Part shown: piece by piece, positions 22,388-33,060 of the stretch
Layout: each line of letters opens with the position of its first letter
How positions within the stretch are numbered: the first letter of the stretch is position 1
From: Phragmites australis
Lineage: Eukaryota; Streptophyta; Magnoliopsida; Poales; Poaceae
DNA length: 64,000 nt
NCBI RefSeq assembly: GCF_958298935.1
Contig: NC_084921.1
Coordinates: 48,471,001 to 48,535,000 of the forward strand
Direction: 5' to 3'
Notes under the pieces: model-generated
Database searches by the model: none
What the model was told of the DNA's origin: nothing
What the model saw: the letters and a program-made list of their open reading frames with translations, nothing else
Translations under genes and position numbers: made by a program

Positions 22388-22600
22388 TGTAGAGAGACAA
22401 AGAGTAAGGGGAATGAAAACTTATGTTATTGATTAATAGGGTGTTTACATATTTAACATGCTGAATGGACCTGATGAAATGACATGTTTTTTTAGGGAGA
22501 CATCACTTACCAATAGATACAACTATTGGTAGTTGACAGTGTAATTGATCACATGATTAAACACCCAAAGGATGTCTGTTCAATAGAGGTGTTTATTCGC
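22388..22600 (-). mobile_element. copia LTR fragment (right copy of the outer element)
   Basis: Starts TGTAGAGAGACAAAGAG and contains 'gaatgaaaacttatgttatt' and 'caatagaggtgtttatt', matching 2785-2955. With the minus-strand pol between them, this is the 5' LTR side. The bases between the solo LTR and this fragment (22325-22387) would be the primer-site region, but no clear tRNA-iMet match is visible. Bases 22600-22800 hold only a short direct repeat, 'cactagtttaacaaaaagag', at about 22650 and 22683. Confidence 0.55.
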
Positions 22601-22800
22601 AATACCAAAGACCGAAGATAAAATTGTGGTTTCATGCAGATCTTGTCACTAGTTTAACAAAAAGAGGTGTTTACTATCATTCACTAGTTTAACAAAAAGA
22701 GCCCAAACTCAAATTTTGTCATATTTAACATTGCCTTGCGTGTAGAGTCGTGAGTTTTTTATATTTGCTAGATCCAGGAGGGTATTGGGATGCCCAAGGC

Positions 22801-23494
22801 TAAGGATGGCAATCGGATATGATGAGTACGGGTAGTGCTTACATATACCCGTACCCTCCTGTTTTTGCTCCGTTTGTGGGTATACCTGTGAACGCCCACG
22901 GGTATACTAATTTACCTCCCCGGCGGCGGGGCGGAGCTGGGGCGGAGGGGCGGCAGGGGGCGGGGAGGGGCGATGGTGCGGAGCAGGGCTCACGGCGGCA
23001 GTGCGGCTCGGGGTAGGGAGAGGCGGGGCTGGGCGGCGACGGCGCTCGGGCGACAGCTCATGGCCCAATAGGGCTGGGCACCTGGCGGAGCGGCTCGTAG
23101 CGGGGAGGGGCAGCGCTCGACGAAGCAGGGAGTAGTGAGGAGGGGTGGGGAGGGAGTGTGAGGATCTCGAACGGTGGAGGGATGGTAGACAGGCGAAGGG
23201 GAGAGGTTGCTTAGTTGGATGGGAATCGGGTGTGAAATGGTGGTAACAGGCATCGGGTGAATGGGGATTAGGGTTATGGTTGGACTGCTCACGGCTCACT
23301 CATCATGTACATATATATATAGACATAGGTAAATGGGTGCTATGGTTATAGGTAAGTTTTACCTATATTCATACCCGTATACCCATCGAGTAGCAATTTG
23401 TGCCCATAAATATGCCCGTAAATATTAAATAAGGAACAAATTTAATCTTATTAGGGTATTTACCTGTAGTTAAATGGGAAAAATGTCATCCCTA
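22801..23494. mobile_element. Non-autonomous hAT element (MITE), 694 bp
   Basis: The termini are inverted: TAAGGATGGCAATC at left against 'aaatgtcatcccta' at right. Subterminal 'gggtatacccgt'-type words occur at both ends, and the core (22915-23150) is GC-rich. The flanking 8-mers CCCAAGGC and CCTAGTGT agree at four positions and differ mostly by transitions, consistent with a decayed hAT duplication. The ORFs of 65-130 codons in the core are not supported. Confidence 0.6.
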
Positions 23495-24114
23495 CCTAGT
23501 GTGGTTGCAATGCTATTTCTCGTGATGGCAATTTTTGGGCTGGTATACGCTGTACAGATTACATTTCTCATAAACTTTGTGTCTCTATAAAGAGGTAAAA
23601 TATCGCCGCAATTGCATTTTTGGTTTCGTGATGAAAGTTTTTTTTGGCCACCCTGTTCTTTTTTTCGTGGTGGGTGAAAAATTTAGGCTAGAAAACTCCC
23701 AGCGTCTCGCCTGCTTCTCTTAACTCTTGCAGGGTCCTTGAACGTACGTAGGCCCAATTCCCCGCAACCAAACCGTGCCATTTCTTTTTTTCAAACGTAA
23801 TTGTTGTTTGGACCAAATCTGGATACAATTACTACCCCTACCTTGAACGTTTGAACATTGCCTAGAACATTTGATCTCTACGTGAGACCGCTGACTATTT
23901 GTTGTGCATGATGCCAATGAACTAAGAAAAATATGGACCCTGAAAACATGGTTGTACGTACGCTTCTCGTGTCCCTTCTTTCACCCATTCAGAATGTCTG
24001 CTCCAAGAGCTGTTCCATTGCCTTGTATCATTTGATTAAGCTGTCCTTGCTCACGGCACACGCACCATCGCGCCATATGTACAAGCCCGGAATTTTAGGA
24101 TGTTGACTCGGACG
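23495..24114. other. Intergenic, nothing recognised
   Basis: No gene, terminal repeat or array could be recognised in this stretch. Confidence 0.5.
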
Positions 24115-25220
24115 CACTATAGTAAATATAATATCAGTGACGGTTTAATCATCACAAGGGATAGATTTTGAATCATCATTAATTATTTGACACCGATAAT
24201 CAGTGACTATCAGTGCTGGGTTTAGAACTGTTACTGAAAATCATATAAGTACCGATTGATGATTCCAAATAGTACTGATATGGTTTTCACTGATTTAAAT
24301 TTTTTAAGGTCGAAAAAAACAAGAATTTTTTTTAACAAGAGGCACCCAACTAGTCATGTTGCTCTCGTGACCGCACAAGTCACACGATTTTTGCTCGCAT
24401 ACAGTAACCATGACTTGAACTCACGCCCTCACAGCAGACTCTCGCTTATGAACGCTCTAACCATCTCAGCTACAGTTCATTCTCGATTATAATAGCAAAA
24501 TCAATCATTTTGATATCTTCTGATCAAACGTTTAAATGGTTATATAGATATCTAAATGACCTCAAATAAAAAAAATAATCAACTACAAAGTTGTAGATCT
24601 CGTTGAGAATAATTTTCGTATAAATTTTGTCTTTATCCGACTTCGTATGAAAATATTATGAATTTTTAAGATGAGTTGTCATCGAACACAGCTGAAATTT
24701 TGTTAAAATTATTTGGGCATTTAAATTATCTTAAAATAAAAAGTTATCAACTACAAAGTTATAGATCTCGTTGAGATCTATAATTTTCATATAAAGTTTT
24801 TCCCATACAACTTCATGTGAAAAAGTTATGATTTTTTTAAGATGAGCTATGACAGTAGCAATCATCAGTATCAGTTCGTGGCTAGAACTGACACTGATAC
24901 TTACTATCAGTATTGATTCGTAGCTAGAACCGACACTGATACTGATTATCAGTCCCGGTTCGTGGCTAGAACCGATACTGATGTATCAGTGTACATGAGT
25001 ACCGTTTCGTGGCTAGAACTGACACTGCTACTGATTTATCAGTACCGGTTCGTGGTTGTAATTAGCATTGATGTAATAAATAGTTTCAATGTCGATTCTT
25101 AGCGACTTACTCATTGTTCGTACGTGAAAGCTTAACAATCGGCACTGGTATATCTTCAGTTCCGATTTTAATATAAATAATACTGATATATCATTATTTT
25201 TGACTTGTTCTGTAGTAGTG
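24115..25220. mobile_element. CACTA (En/Spm) non-autonomous element, 1106 bp
   Basis: Left end CACTATAGTAAATATA; right end, read inward, CACTACTACAGAACAAG. The subterminal region 24850-25080 carries many copies of 'ggttcgtggctagaacc' and 'atcagtgtcgg' words in both orientations. The interior has two copies of 'aactacaaagtt-tagatctc' about 180 bp apart. The 3-bp flanks are ACG and ACC, so the duplication is imperfect. No transposase is present. Confidence 0.75.
24321..24485 (-). mobile_element. tRNA-derived SINE inside the CACTA element
   Basis: On the minus strand, 'tagctgagatggttagagcg' matches a pol III box A (TRGYNNARNNGG), and 'gagttcaagtcat' about 50 bp later matches box B. About 70 bp further the sequence ends 'ttgttaaaaaaaattcttg', like a SINE tail. 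A decayed tRNA gene is the alternative, but the tail favours a SINE. A plus-strand ORF overlapping it is meaningless. Confidence 0.5.
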
Positions 25221-26099
25221 ACCTCATGTCGCCTTCCAGCGTCTTCTAGCACACGGGCTCTGGATCTGTATGGTTTCCATGCGAGGAGCGATGCATGGCT
25301 CAAGTGTTACCCTGTGCTCGGTGTGCTGTTCACATCGCCTAATCAAACGGCGTCGCGTTTCCCAATCGGTTGGAGCAGGCAGCGGTTTTTAATTCGGATC
25401 GTAGAAGGCGGTCCTCGCCTCAAATGAGCAAATCTTTTTGCGCAGATTTTGCCGTGACAGTGAGCAAAAGTCAATCCAATCCATGTCCTATCCAACCAGA
25501 CACTAGATGCGCGCATAGGTTTTCGCTACTGCTCATTCGAAGTCGATTGGCGCGGGCGCGGGTAGCCTGGGCCTCGACCCCCTCCCTCTATACGGCTATA
25601 CGGCTCTACGGCAAGGTTAGGCCACGCCATGGCACTTCCCAACGCATGCAGCAAGCGCCAATTTGCAGCGTCTCTCACCGTCCACCCTGCCCAGCTTGTG
25701 AGGAGTAATGGCATGGTGCGGCGTCGATCGTCTCGGCTCCCCCTCCATCTCTCTCGCAGATTACGGGGAAACGGGAAGCGAGACTCTAAATATCCGCCTC
25801 CTGAACCGTCTGGTCTGCTGTCCTCTCGCCTCGCCGCGCCTCCCTTGCATGTCCCCAACGAAAACAATGCATACTCGCCTTTACTCCCACACTACATTGA
25901 TCCCTGCCTCCATTTCCCAATGTGCCTTGCTATTCCGATCCCTACCTATGGGCAGCCTAGCTAGCTCTTCCGGTCTTCCCCTACGTTTGACGCCATGGCG
26001 TCCGAGTTCTGTCCCGATATAAAATCACCTAGCTGGTCGTCCATCTCCTCTCTGTTTGTAAGCTGATTGTTACCATGAATACGGCACGCAGATACACAG
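25221..26099. other. Intergenic, moderately GC-rich, no supported gene
   Basis: Overlapping ORFs of 75-113 codons on both strands show no recognisable domain and run through each other. Nothing else is seen. Confidence 0.4.
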
Positions 26100-26324
26100 T
26101 AAGGCCCTGTTTGGAAGCCCGGTTCTGATCTAAAACCGGTGTAAAACATGGGCCCTATTTTTTTTCCGAAGTAAATCAAAAAATTTGTTTGGATGACTGC
26201 TAGCCCACTATATTTCCGACCCGTTTTGGCCCGTTCCATCGGATTAGAAGACAGAGCCCATGAGGTCTGGAAAAAAAAAACGACATCTATCGGGTCTTGT
26301 CTCCTCCTCGCCTTGGACACTGCG

Positions 26325-26515
26325 AGGGCGAGCGCCGCTCTGCAGGCGAGATCCAGCTGGCGAGCTCCGCTCTCTAGGCGAGATCCGGCGAGCGAGCTCC
26401 GCTCTCCAGGCGAGATTCGGCGGACAAGCGTCGCTCTCCAGGCGAGATCCAGCGGCAGCCCGCTCTCAGGCGAGATCCTCGCTCGACGGCGGCCCGTTCT
26501 CCAGGCGAGATCCTC
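26325..26515. repeat. Minisatellite of about 35 bp units in the Harbinger 5' region
   Basis: 'gctctccaggcgagatcc' and 'ggcgagcgagctccgctctc' recur six to seven times. Long ORFs on both strands (26193-26732, 26374-26709) are products of this repeat and are not supported as genes. Confidence 0.75.
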
Positions 26516-26996
26516 GCTCGCATCTGTGGCCGCGACGCTTCACGCCTCCACCGGCGAGCCACGGGCACGCTCCCTACCTCATCGCGTACCTCTACGCCGC
26601 TGGATTCGGCCCCAACCTGCCTCATCCTGTACCTCCACGTGGGACGGCTGCTGCAGCGTCTGGGCGAGGTACCGCGTGCTCGAGGTGAGAATCTTGTTCG
26701 TCTTCTCATGCTCGGATCTCCTGCTCGTCTAGAGCCCCGTACTGCCGATGTGTATATGAGCCATACAAGCTAGCTAGACTTAATTCCAATAGGTCGCTAC
26801 AACTACTTCAATTCCTGCAATTATGTTTCTTCCATCTTCTGGTGGCCTATGTTATTATTGCTACGATTTCATTAGAGAGCACAGCAGGGAGCATGTCCTG
26901 AATTTAGATACCACTTGCTGTTCACTTGAAGAACAAAGGAACTAGAAATTTCAACCTGCATAGTATGTACTTGAAGTTTGAATTTGTCCAGACTCG

Positions 26997-28366
26997 ATGG
27001 AAAATCATTTTCTTTCTTTTCCCATTGCTAGTAGTAGCTGGAGCAGCAGTACAATGTCTGAATCTGATTCTGAGAAAGATCTTACAATGTCTGAATCTGA
27101 TTCCGAGGAAGAAGAAGATGATGAAATGATGATGCTTGTCTTTCCAGCATTATACTTAGCTTCAACCAAAACCAAAACTCCTAGTCATACATCAAAGCTT
27201 AGTGGCGCAGAATATACCCGTGAACTTCTAGAGGGCCATAGGAGCCGATGTTTTACCAATCTTCGGATGGAGGCACGTATTTTCCAAGGAATTTCAGATT
27301 ATATTTGTTCAAAGAATCTTTTGCGAAGTACAAGAGGTGTTATCGTTGAAGAGCAGCTTGCAATGTTCATGTACATGCTTGCACGAAATGCTAGTTTTTC
27401 AGCTCTATGTGATAGGTTTCAGCATAGCCGAGAAACCATACACAGGCATATTGGTGCATGCTTTGATGCAATCACCTCAATGACATTTGATTTTGTGAAG
27501 CCTCCATCAGCCGAGACCCACTACAAAATATCATCCAATCCACATTTCGGGCCATACTTTCAGGTAGATGCTATATAGTTGTGCAGCTAGGAAATTGTAC
27601 CCTCTTGTTTCATATCTCAATTGGTAATAGTTTTTTTTCCCTTGCAGAACTGTTTAGGTGCAATAGATGGGACTCATGTTCCGATCTCAATAAATGAGAG
27701 TAAGGCAGCACCATATCGAAATAGAAAAGGATCTTTATCGCAAAATGTAATGCTTGCTTGTGACTTTGATTTGAATTTTACATATGTTTCAACTGGTTGG
27801 GAAGGGTCTGCGTCTGATGCAGGGTCCTTAAATCTGCAATTAGATCTGGTTTTCAAGTGCCTAGAGGCAAGTACTATCTAGTTGATGGGGGCTACGCAAA
27901 CACTCTGCACTTTCTTGCTCCTTACCGAGGAGTCCGGTACCATCTTAAGGATCAAGGGCGAAGCAATTGTCGGCCAAGGGATTACAAGGAATTATTCAAC
28001 CTTCGTCACGCCCGCCTTCGCAATCACATAGAGCGTGCTATTGGCATTCTAAAGATGAGGTTTCCTATATTGAAAGTCACCACACACTATCCCATAGAGA
28101 CTCAAGTTAAAATTCCAGCAGTTGCAGTTGTGTTGCATAATATAATCCGAAGGTACAATGGTGATGAAGAGTGGTTAAGTAGCCAGAAAACTCCAATTCA
28201 CCCCTGCAAGTTTGTGGCTCTACCTACTGATAATGAAAGTTACAGAGATGATGTTGCATCATCGAGCAACCAAAGAAACGAGGGTAATGCTATGAGAGAT
28301 GAAATTGCAAAGAGGATGTGGATTGATTACGAAAAGACCAGGAGGCGAAGGAGGAGGGGACAATGA
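26997..28366 (+). pseudogene. PIF/Harbinger DDE transposase, one frameshift
   Basis: Exon 1 is 26997-27563 (a start at 27051, MSESDSEK, is equally possible); an 84-bp GT-AG intron is 27564-27647; exon 2 is 27648-28366. An acidic N-terminus is followed by a helix-turn-helix-like part (EEQLAMFMYMLARNASFSAL...SRETIHRHI). The DDE_4-type core follows: GAIDGTHVP (first Asp, codon 27666), GWEGSASDAG (second Asp, 27816) and HIERAIGILKMRFP (Glu, 28031), then a basic tail ending RRRRRRGQ. Between 27818 and 27835 the frame slips: exon 2 is 719 nt, not a multiple of three, and conserved sequence (GFQVPRGKYYLVDGGYANT) continues in another frame. A one-base deletion explains it. All three catalytic residues survive, so this is either a recent lesion or a sequencing error. 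Confidence 0.88.
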
Positions 28367-28558
28367 TAATTATAGTCGATATCACATTTCTAGTTATCAT
28401 TTCTTCCATCCAGCGCTGCTGTATCTTCAGTTGTATATAAAATAGGTTGTGTATAAAATTGAGCATATGTTGTATCTTCAGTTAAATAGCTTGTGCTTAC
28501 TGAATTGAATTGTAATCTTCTCCATAACTAAATTGTTATTTCTTGATTCTCAGATCTG

Positions 28559-30110
28559 ATGATGTCTCAAAGAGCAAGGTGGACCTCAAAATATGAGAAA
28601 GCGCTAGTTGATGTACTCACTGAGTATAGGCTTTCTCATTTTCGTGGTCAAAATGGCTGGTGTACTGAAGGTTGGAATAGAATTGTGAAAGATTTCAACA
28701 GTCTTTGTCCAGATGCCAATTTTACTAAAGCTCAGATTCAAGACAAAGAGTCACAATTGAAGAAGGATTACAAAGCAGTCAAATCCATTCGCAAGCGTAG
28801 TGGAGTCTCTTGGAATCAGACTGCGTCTATGATTAACACAACATCTGAAATCTGGGATGAAATAATAGAAGTAAATTTGATTTTGTTAACCATTCTATTT
28901 TTACTGTTTAAATGCTGGAAATTGGTAGCTAATGCTGCACATGTGTTGTCTGCTTCCATTCGTTTTTTCGATGATATCAGATCAAATGAGTTGGTTCATC
29001 AGTGCTCAATGCTTGTCATCACACTGGTTATCTAGGAACTGAAAGCCTTTAGGGTGTCAAGATTGACCCAAATAGTCTGGAATGTCCGATGAGTGGTTAT
29101 GTGGTTTCAAGTTTGAAAATCTGAACATCTTACTGGTTGGTTGAGAAAGGGCAAAGCTTTAATACATTAACCTAACAGCTCTTCTGTTTTGATTTTGGAG
29201 CTCACTGTTTCTTTGATCTGAATCTTTTCTGCATGGACTAATTAATTCGACTAGTGGGTACTTTATGAACAAATGGTTGGATGTGGTTCTAATTAATTTG
29301 GTATGGTTTCTGCTGTTCCCGTCTAAGAAAATAAGAAGCATTCACATGCCCTTTTAGTATTTGCATTGTATCTGCTAGTAGTAGCTGTCAGTAAAAAATA
29401 ATAATCTAAGAACAGGTTCTTGCACTGTGCAATATACACAGACCTTGACACCTTGGTTGTAGGTCCCTACTAATCTTTCAGACTAGCATCTTATCTTTGC
29501 AGTATCTATATTACAAATGGTCTTATCTTTCTGATCTCTTAATAATTTGTTTAGGAGGATTCAAAGTTGAGGAGGTATGAAAACAAAAGCTTCCCATTGT
29601 TTGATGCACTGGACCTGTTATATGAAGGTAAGTTATGTACATTTTCTAGTTAGCAATAATCTAGTGTAATGATGCTATTTAAGGCTAATTTGATATCTTA
29701 ATAGGACAATTTGCTGAAGGAAAGCATTGCTTCACCTCTAAGTAAACCTCAGCATGTTGGAAGTAAACGGTCCGGAGGCACGGAAAAGATGCTCTTAGAT
29801 TTCACTAAGAAACGTCCATGGGACGCTGCAATCAATGTAGGAGCTCATGATGGTGAAGAATCAATTTATCGAACAAGAATGGATGACTTGAGTATGCAAG
29901 ATTTGGAGAGTGAATCTTTACAATCTCAAGGGCAAGAGAAACAATCTCTGCAAGATTTGGAGATTGAGCAGCATGTACATGGTAAAGGACGTAACAAAAG
30001 GGCCTGGCTTCTGATGTCTTTAAGGATGCTATGAACCGTGAGCTTTTTCTAGAATATGCTCCAAGGCTCCGTGGTTTGTGGCTAAAGAAAGAAGTTGATA
30101 AGCTTGGAGC
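28559..30110 (+). pseudogene. Harbinger second gene, Myb/SANT-like DNA-binding protein, disrupted
   Basis: Exon 1 (28559-28870) encodes 104 residues with a Myb/SANT-like domain, RARWTSKYEKALVDVLTEY...GWNRIVKDFN, and WDEIIE at its end. In this superfamily the Myb-like protein binds the element ends and helps bring the transposase into the nucleus. Exon 2 (29555-29627, acceptor 'tttgtttag', donor 'ggtaagt') gives RRYENKSFPLFDALDLLYEG. Exon 3 starts at 29705 with QFAEGKHCFTSK and then stops at 29743. Coding-like sequence goes on in other frames: KPQHVGSKRSGGTEK (about 29745-30030) and FLEYAPRLRGLWLKKEVDKL (about 30045-30110). At least two frame breaks, or unmodelled introns, are needed. The domain assignment is good; the 3' structure is uncertain. 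Confidence 0.7.
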
Positions 30111-31363
30111 TCAATTGCCTAAATGTAAGTCCATTGCCTTCTTTTCAGTTTTGTAGCATGATGTTCAGTTATGCTATAAGTTGACTTTTGCTAACTTTGT
30201 CTAGTTATGTTCAGTTCCAGTATATTTATGCCATAAGTTTCCTATCATCAACTTTTATTTTGTTAACCAGTTACGAATACATGCAGGGGCTTTATTACTC
30301 TTGTTGAATGTTTTGTCACCATTTTCATGTTAGTGTTACCATATATTTCCTGTGGTCTTTTTCCAACTTTATGGTTGAGTGCTAAGTGGTAACAGAGTAG
30401 CAGTTGTGTCGTTGCAGCAATATTTCTCTCATACATATCTGATGCTTCATCGTTTCTCCTAGTTTACACATGGTAGCCATAGAAGTTATTCATATTATCA
30501 TGGCAGAGGTGGTTCAATCCCATGTCTCAGACTTAGTTTTCTTGGCCATTTATTGTTTGGTGTTTCTCAATGCTTTTGTCATGGTCCTCATTCTTCCAAT
30601 AGATAGAAAATTAGAAATAGAAACAGGTTGCAACTAGCAAGTGCAAATGTAAATATGCGCATCAGATGTACATATGTGCATTGACGTATACAATGTACAA
30701 GGCACATGCTTTTCAAGATCCCCAAACTTTATGTACCTTTTTATGTTAGTTTTAGTTTTACCTTTTATCTTGGGACATAATGTTATCCTCTTTGATTGTA
30801 GGAACCATGAGTGGTGCCGAACTGAAGAACTAAAATCCCAAAAGGGGATGCATGATTTCACCTCAGTGGCCTCTGTTGATGTACATGTCTTGGTGCCACG
30901 TTTTGCTGACTTGGGCTTGACATCAAGATCATCTTAGATCGTCTGCATAGGGTTTGAATTTCACTAGATAACCCTTTGTGGTAAAAACTAGGTTCTGTAT
31001 TAATGGAGGTACTTGTGCTACCTATTGTATGTTCAGAATTTCTTAATGACCTGTGCTACCTGTGACTACGCCTGGATAACCATGGCATGTGTTGTCATGG
31101 ATTTGTAGATTGCTCTTTCTGATGTTGTTTGAGCTGTGGAAATTAACAAAAGATTGCTCTTCTTGCTATCTGTGGGCTGATCACTGGTTCACTGGTAGAA
31201 GCAGCAATCTGTATTGTAGGGCTGTCTTTTTTTCTTTACCAAACAATATTTTCCTGGGGAAAAAAAATCCATTACATTCCAGGAGATTCCTTGTGCACTA
31301 GAAAATACAGGTGGAAACCAATTACAAGGGAAAAAAGTTACAGGGTATCCAAACAGGCCCTAA

Positions 31364-33060
31364 AGTGTTCTTTAATACGGAGTAGTACTAGTGATCAGTG
31401 TATTTCTTCCCTCGATCGCTCGCTTTCCATCAGAATTTCTACCCTAAACTCAGGCAAATATACCGTTGCTCCACTGAAGAGCTGCTTACCTTATGCGCCA
31501 GCAGTAATTTCCTTTGGTTGCTTGAGAGGATATTCTGTCTCGTGATCTTAATTTGTTTTGTTTGCATGAGTCCATGCATTCAGACAGCCCGTTTCTTTCC
31601 CTCTTTGAAGGTGCAGTAAGAAAGGAATTGGACGGAACAACTCATATGTCTAGTCTACTAACACACGCTTTTCCTCCCAGTTATTAATGTTTTAACCGTA
31701 GTTGCACATCGAAATCCAGCCAGGCCTTGCCAGGATGTTGCAAAAACAGCCTGCAGTGCAAAGGCAGCATAACTGGCAAGCGCTCGCAGCTAGAGCTAGA
31801 CAAGCAATTGCTTGCATTGACATGCACGGTGATGTGGAAAAAAATTCTCTGCAGCGGTGTTGCATATGTCTTCTTTTGCAGACTGCTCCTCCTGCAACAT
31901 CTTTTGGATGGTCACCATTTGTTTTTAACGTAGATCTCAAAGTAGTGGATAAGATACATCTAACACTAATTATGTATGTCGAGTAATAAGCATGCAGGAT
32001 AATTTTTTATTTGGACAAGATCTACCGCTTTGAGATCACCTTTAGGACAGGTGGCGGCTATCTATGCGGTGCTACAGGTGCAGATGTATGTAGCATCTGC
32101 TGTATAGAATTTTTTTCGCAGTGATGCTACTTACAGAAGAAAAAAAAAATGCAACGGTGCTATATACGTCTCCTCATATATCACTGTCTAAGCGTTGACG
32201 ACGTATGATAACTATCTAAGCAGTGTTATAGTGGAGACATCTACAATTGCATATAATTTTTTTCCACTTACAACACTCTACTGCCAAAAGAGGCCAAGCA
32301 CACGAAATCCACGTAGAACGAAAAGCCCGGTGCTAGCACAAGCAAAGAATTTCCTTTCATTCCCGAGGCGGAGCATCGAGCACGCACTCAAGATCTATTC
32401 TTCAAGGAGAGCGCGGCATACCGTTCAATTCCTTGGTTGTGCGCAACCCTCCCGCGTGCATGCGCTCCCATCTGCGCAGCACTGCCTCCCAGGTCCCCAT
32501 TGTTTTCAGAGCCCACGTCGATGGCCTAGTACTCATGGTCTCACACTGGCAGTACAGAATCGACACGGGCCCGGCCGCGCCTGATCTAGCTGCGTGCACC
32601 GTTACATCCTCTCCTTGCTTGGCACAGAGTTATCGGTGAAAAGCTAGGAAACGTACGTTCGTCTGGCTGGCCGCGGCGACGTGCACAATCCATACATCGC
32701 CGGTCACATGACACCGGCGTGCCGCCGCATGCAGCACCCGCGCACCGGAGAGTCCGGCCAAGTACGTAGGACGTGCCAGCACTTATCGGGACACGGTTGC
32801 ACGGCGAGCATGCAGCCACACGAGAGTTTGCCAGGCCGCGCCTCTGCCACCACGGCCCCCGGCTTTGACCGCAAGGCGACAGCCCTCACCGAAACGCACC
32901 TGCCACCATTACTGTGTACGCGCACGAGCTCCGCCCCCCCCCCCCCCCCCCTCACACTTTCATGCACGCTTAAAACCCCGCGCACCCCACGACGCGCAGC
33001 CGCACACAAGCACTCACAAGAGAGCCGGCCAAGGGATAGACGAGAGCCAGATCGAGAGCG
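31364..33060. promoter_or_regulatory. Upstream region of WOX2
   Basis: There are no supported genes; ORFs at 32195-32584 and 32681-33535 have no recognisable domain or overlap the WOX2 exon out of frame. Just before the gene are a homopolymer of about 20 C (near 32933-32952) and 'cttaaaacc' near 32969, a weak TATA candidate about 90 bp before the ATG. No known transcription-factor cluster can be claimed. Confidence 0.4.

Larger units (their letters stand above)
26103..31360 (+). mobile_element. PIF/Harbinger DNA transposon, 5258 bp, two genes
   Basis: Termini GGCCCTGTTTGGAAGCC (left) and, read inward, GGGCCTGTTTGGATACC (right) are flanked by perfect TAA duplications at 26100-26102 and 31361-31363, the hallmark target of the superfamily. 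The element carries the two expected genes in the same direction, a DDE transposase (26997-28366) and a Myb/SANT-like protein (from 28559). Both carry frame disruptions. Bases 30120-31340 hold no clear gene; a possible terminal exon near 30800-30935 is uncertain. Confidence 0.93.

Noticed and set aside
26193..26732. 179-, 142- and 111-codon ORFs in the Harbinger leader
   Set aside because: Products of the minisatellite; the real transposase starts downstream.
27564..27647. Reading the first Harbinger transposase ORF as ending at VDAI
   Set aside because: Good GT-AG signals and immediate continuation of the conserved DDE domain at 27648 show an intron.
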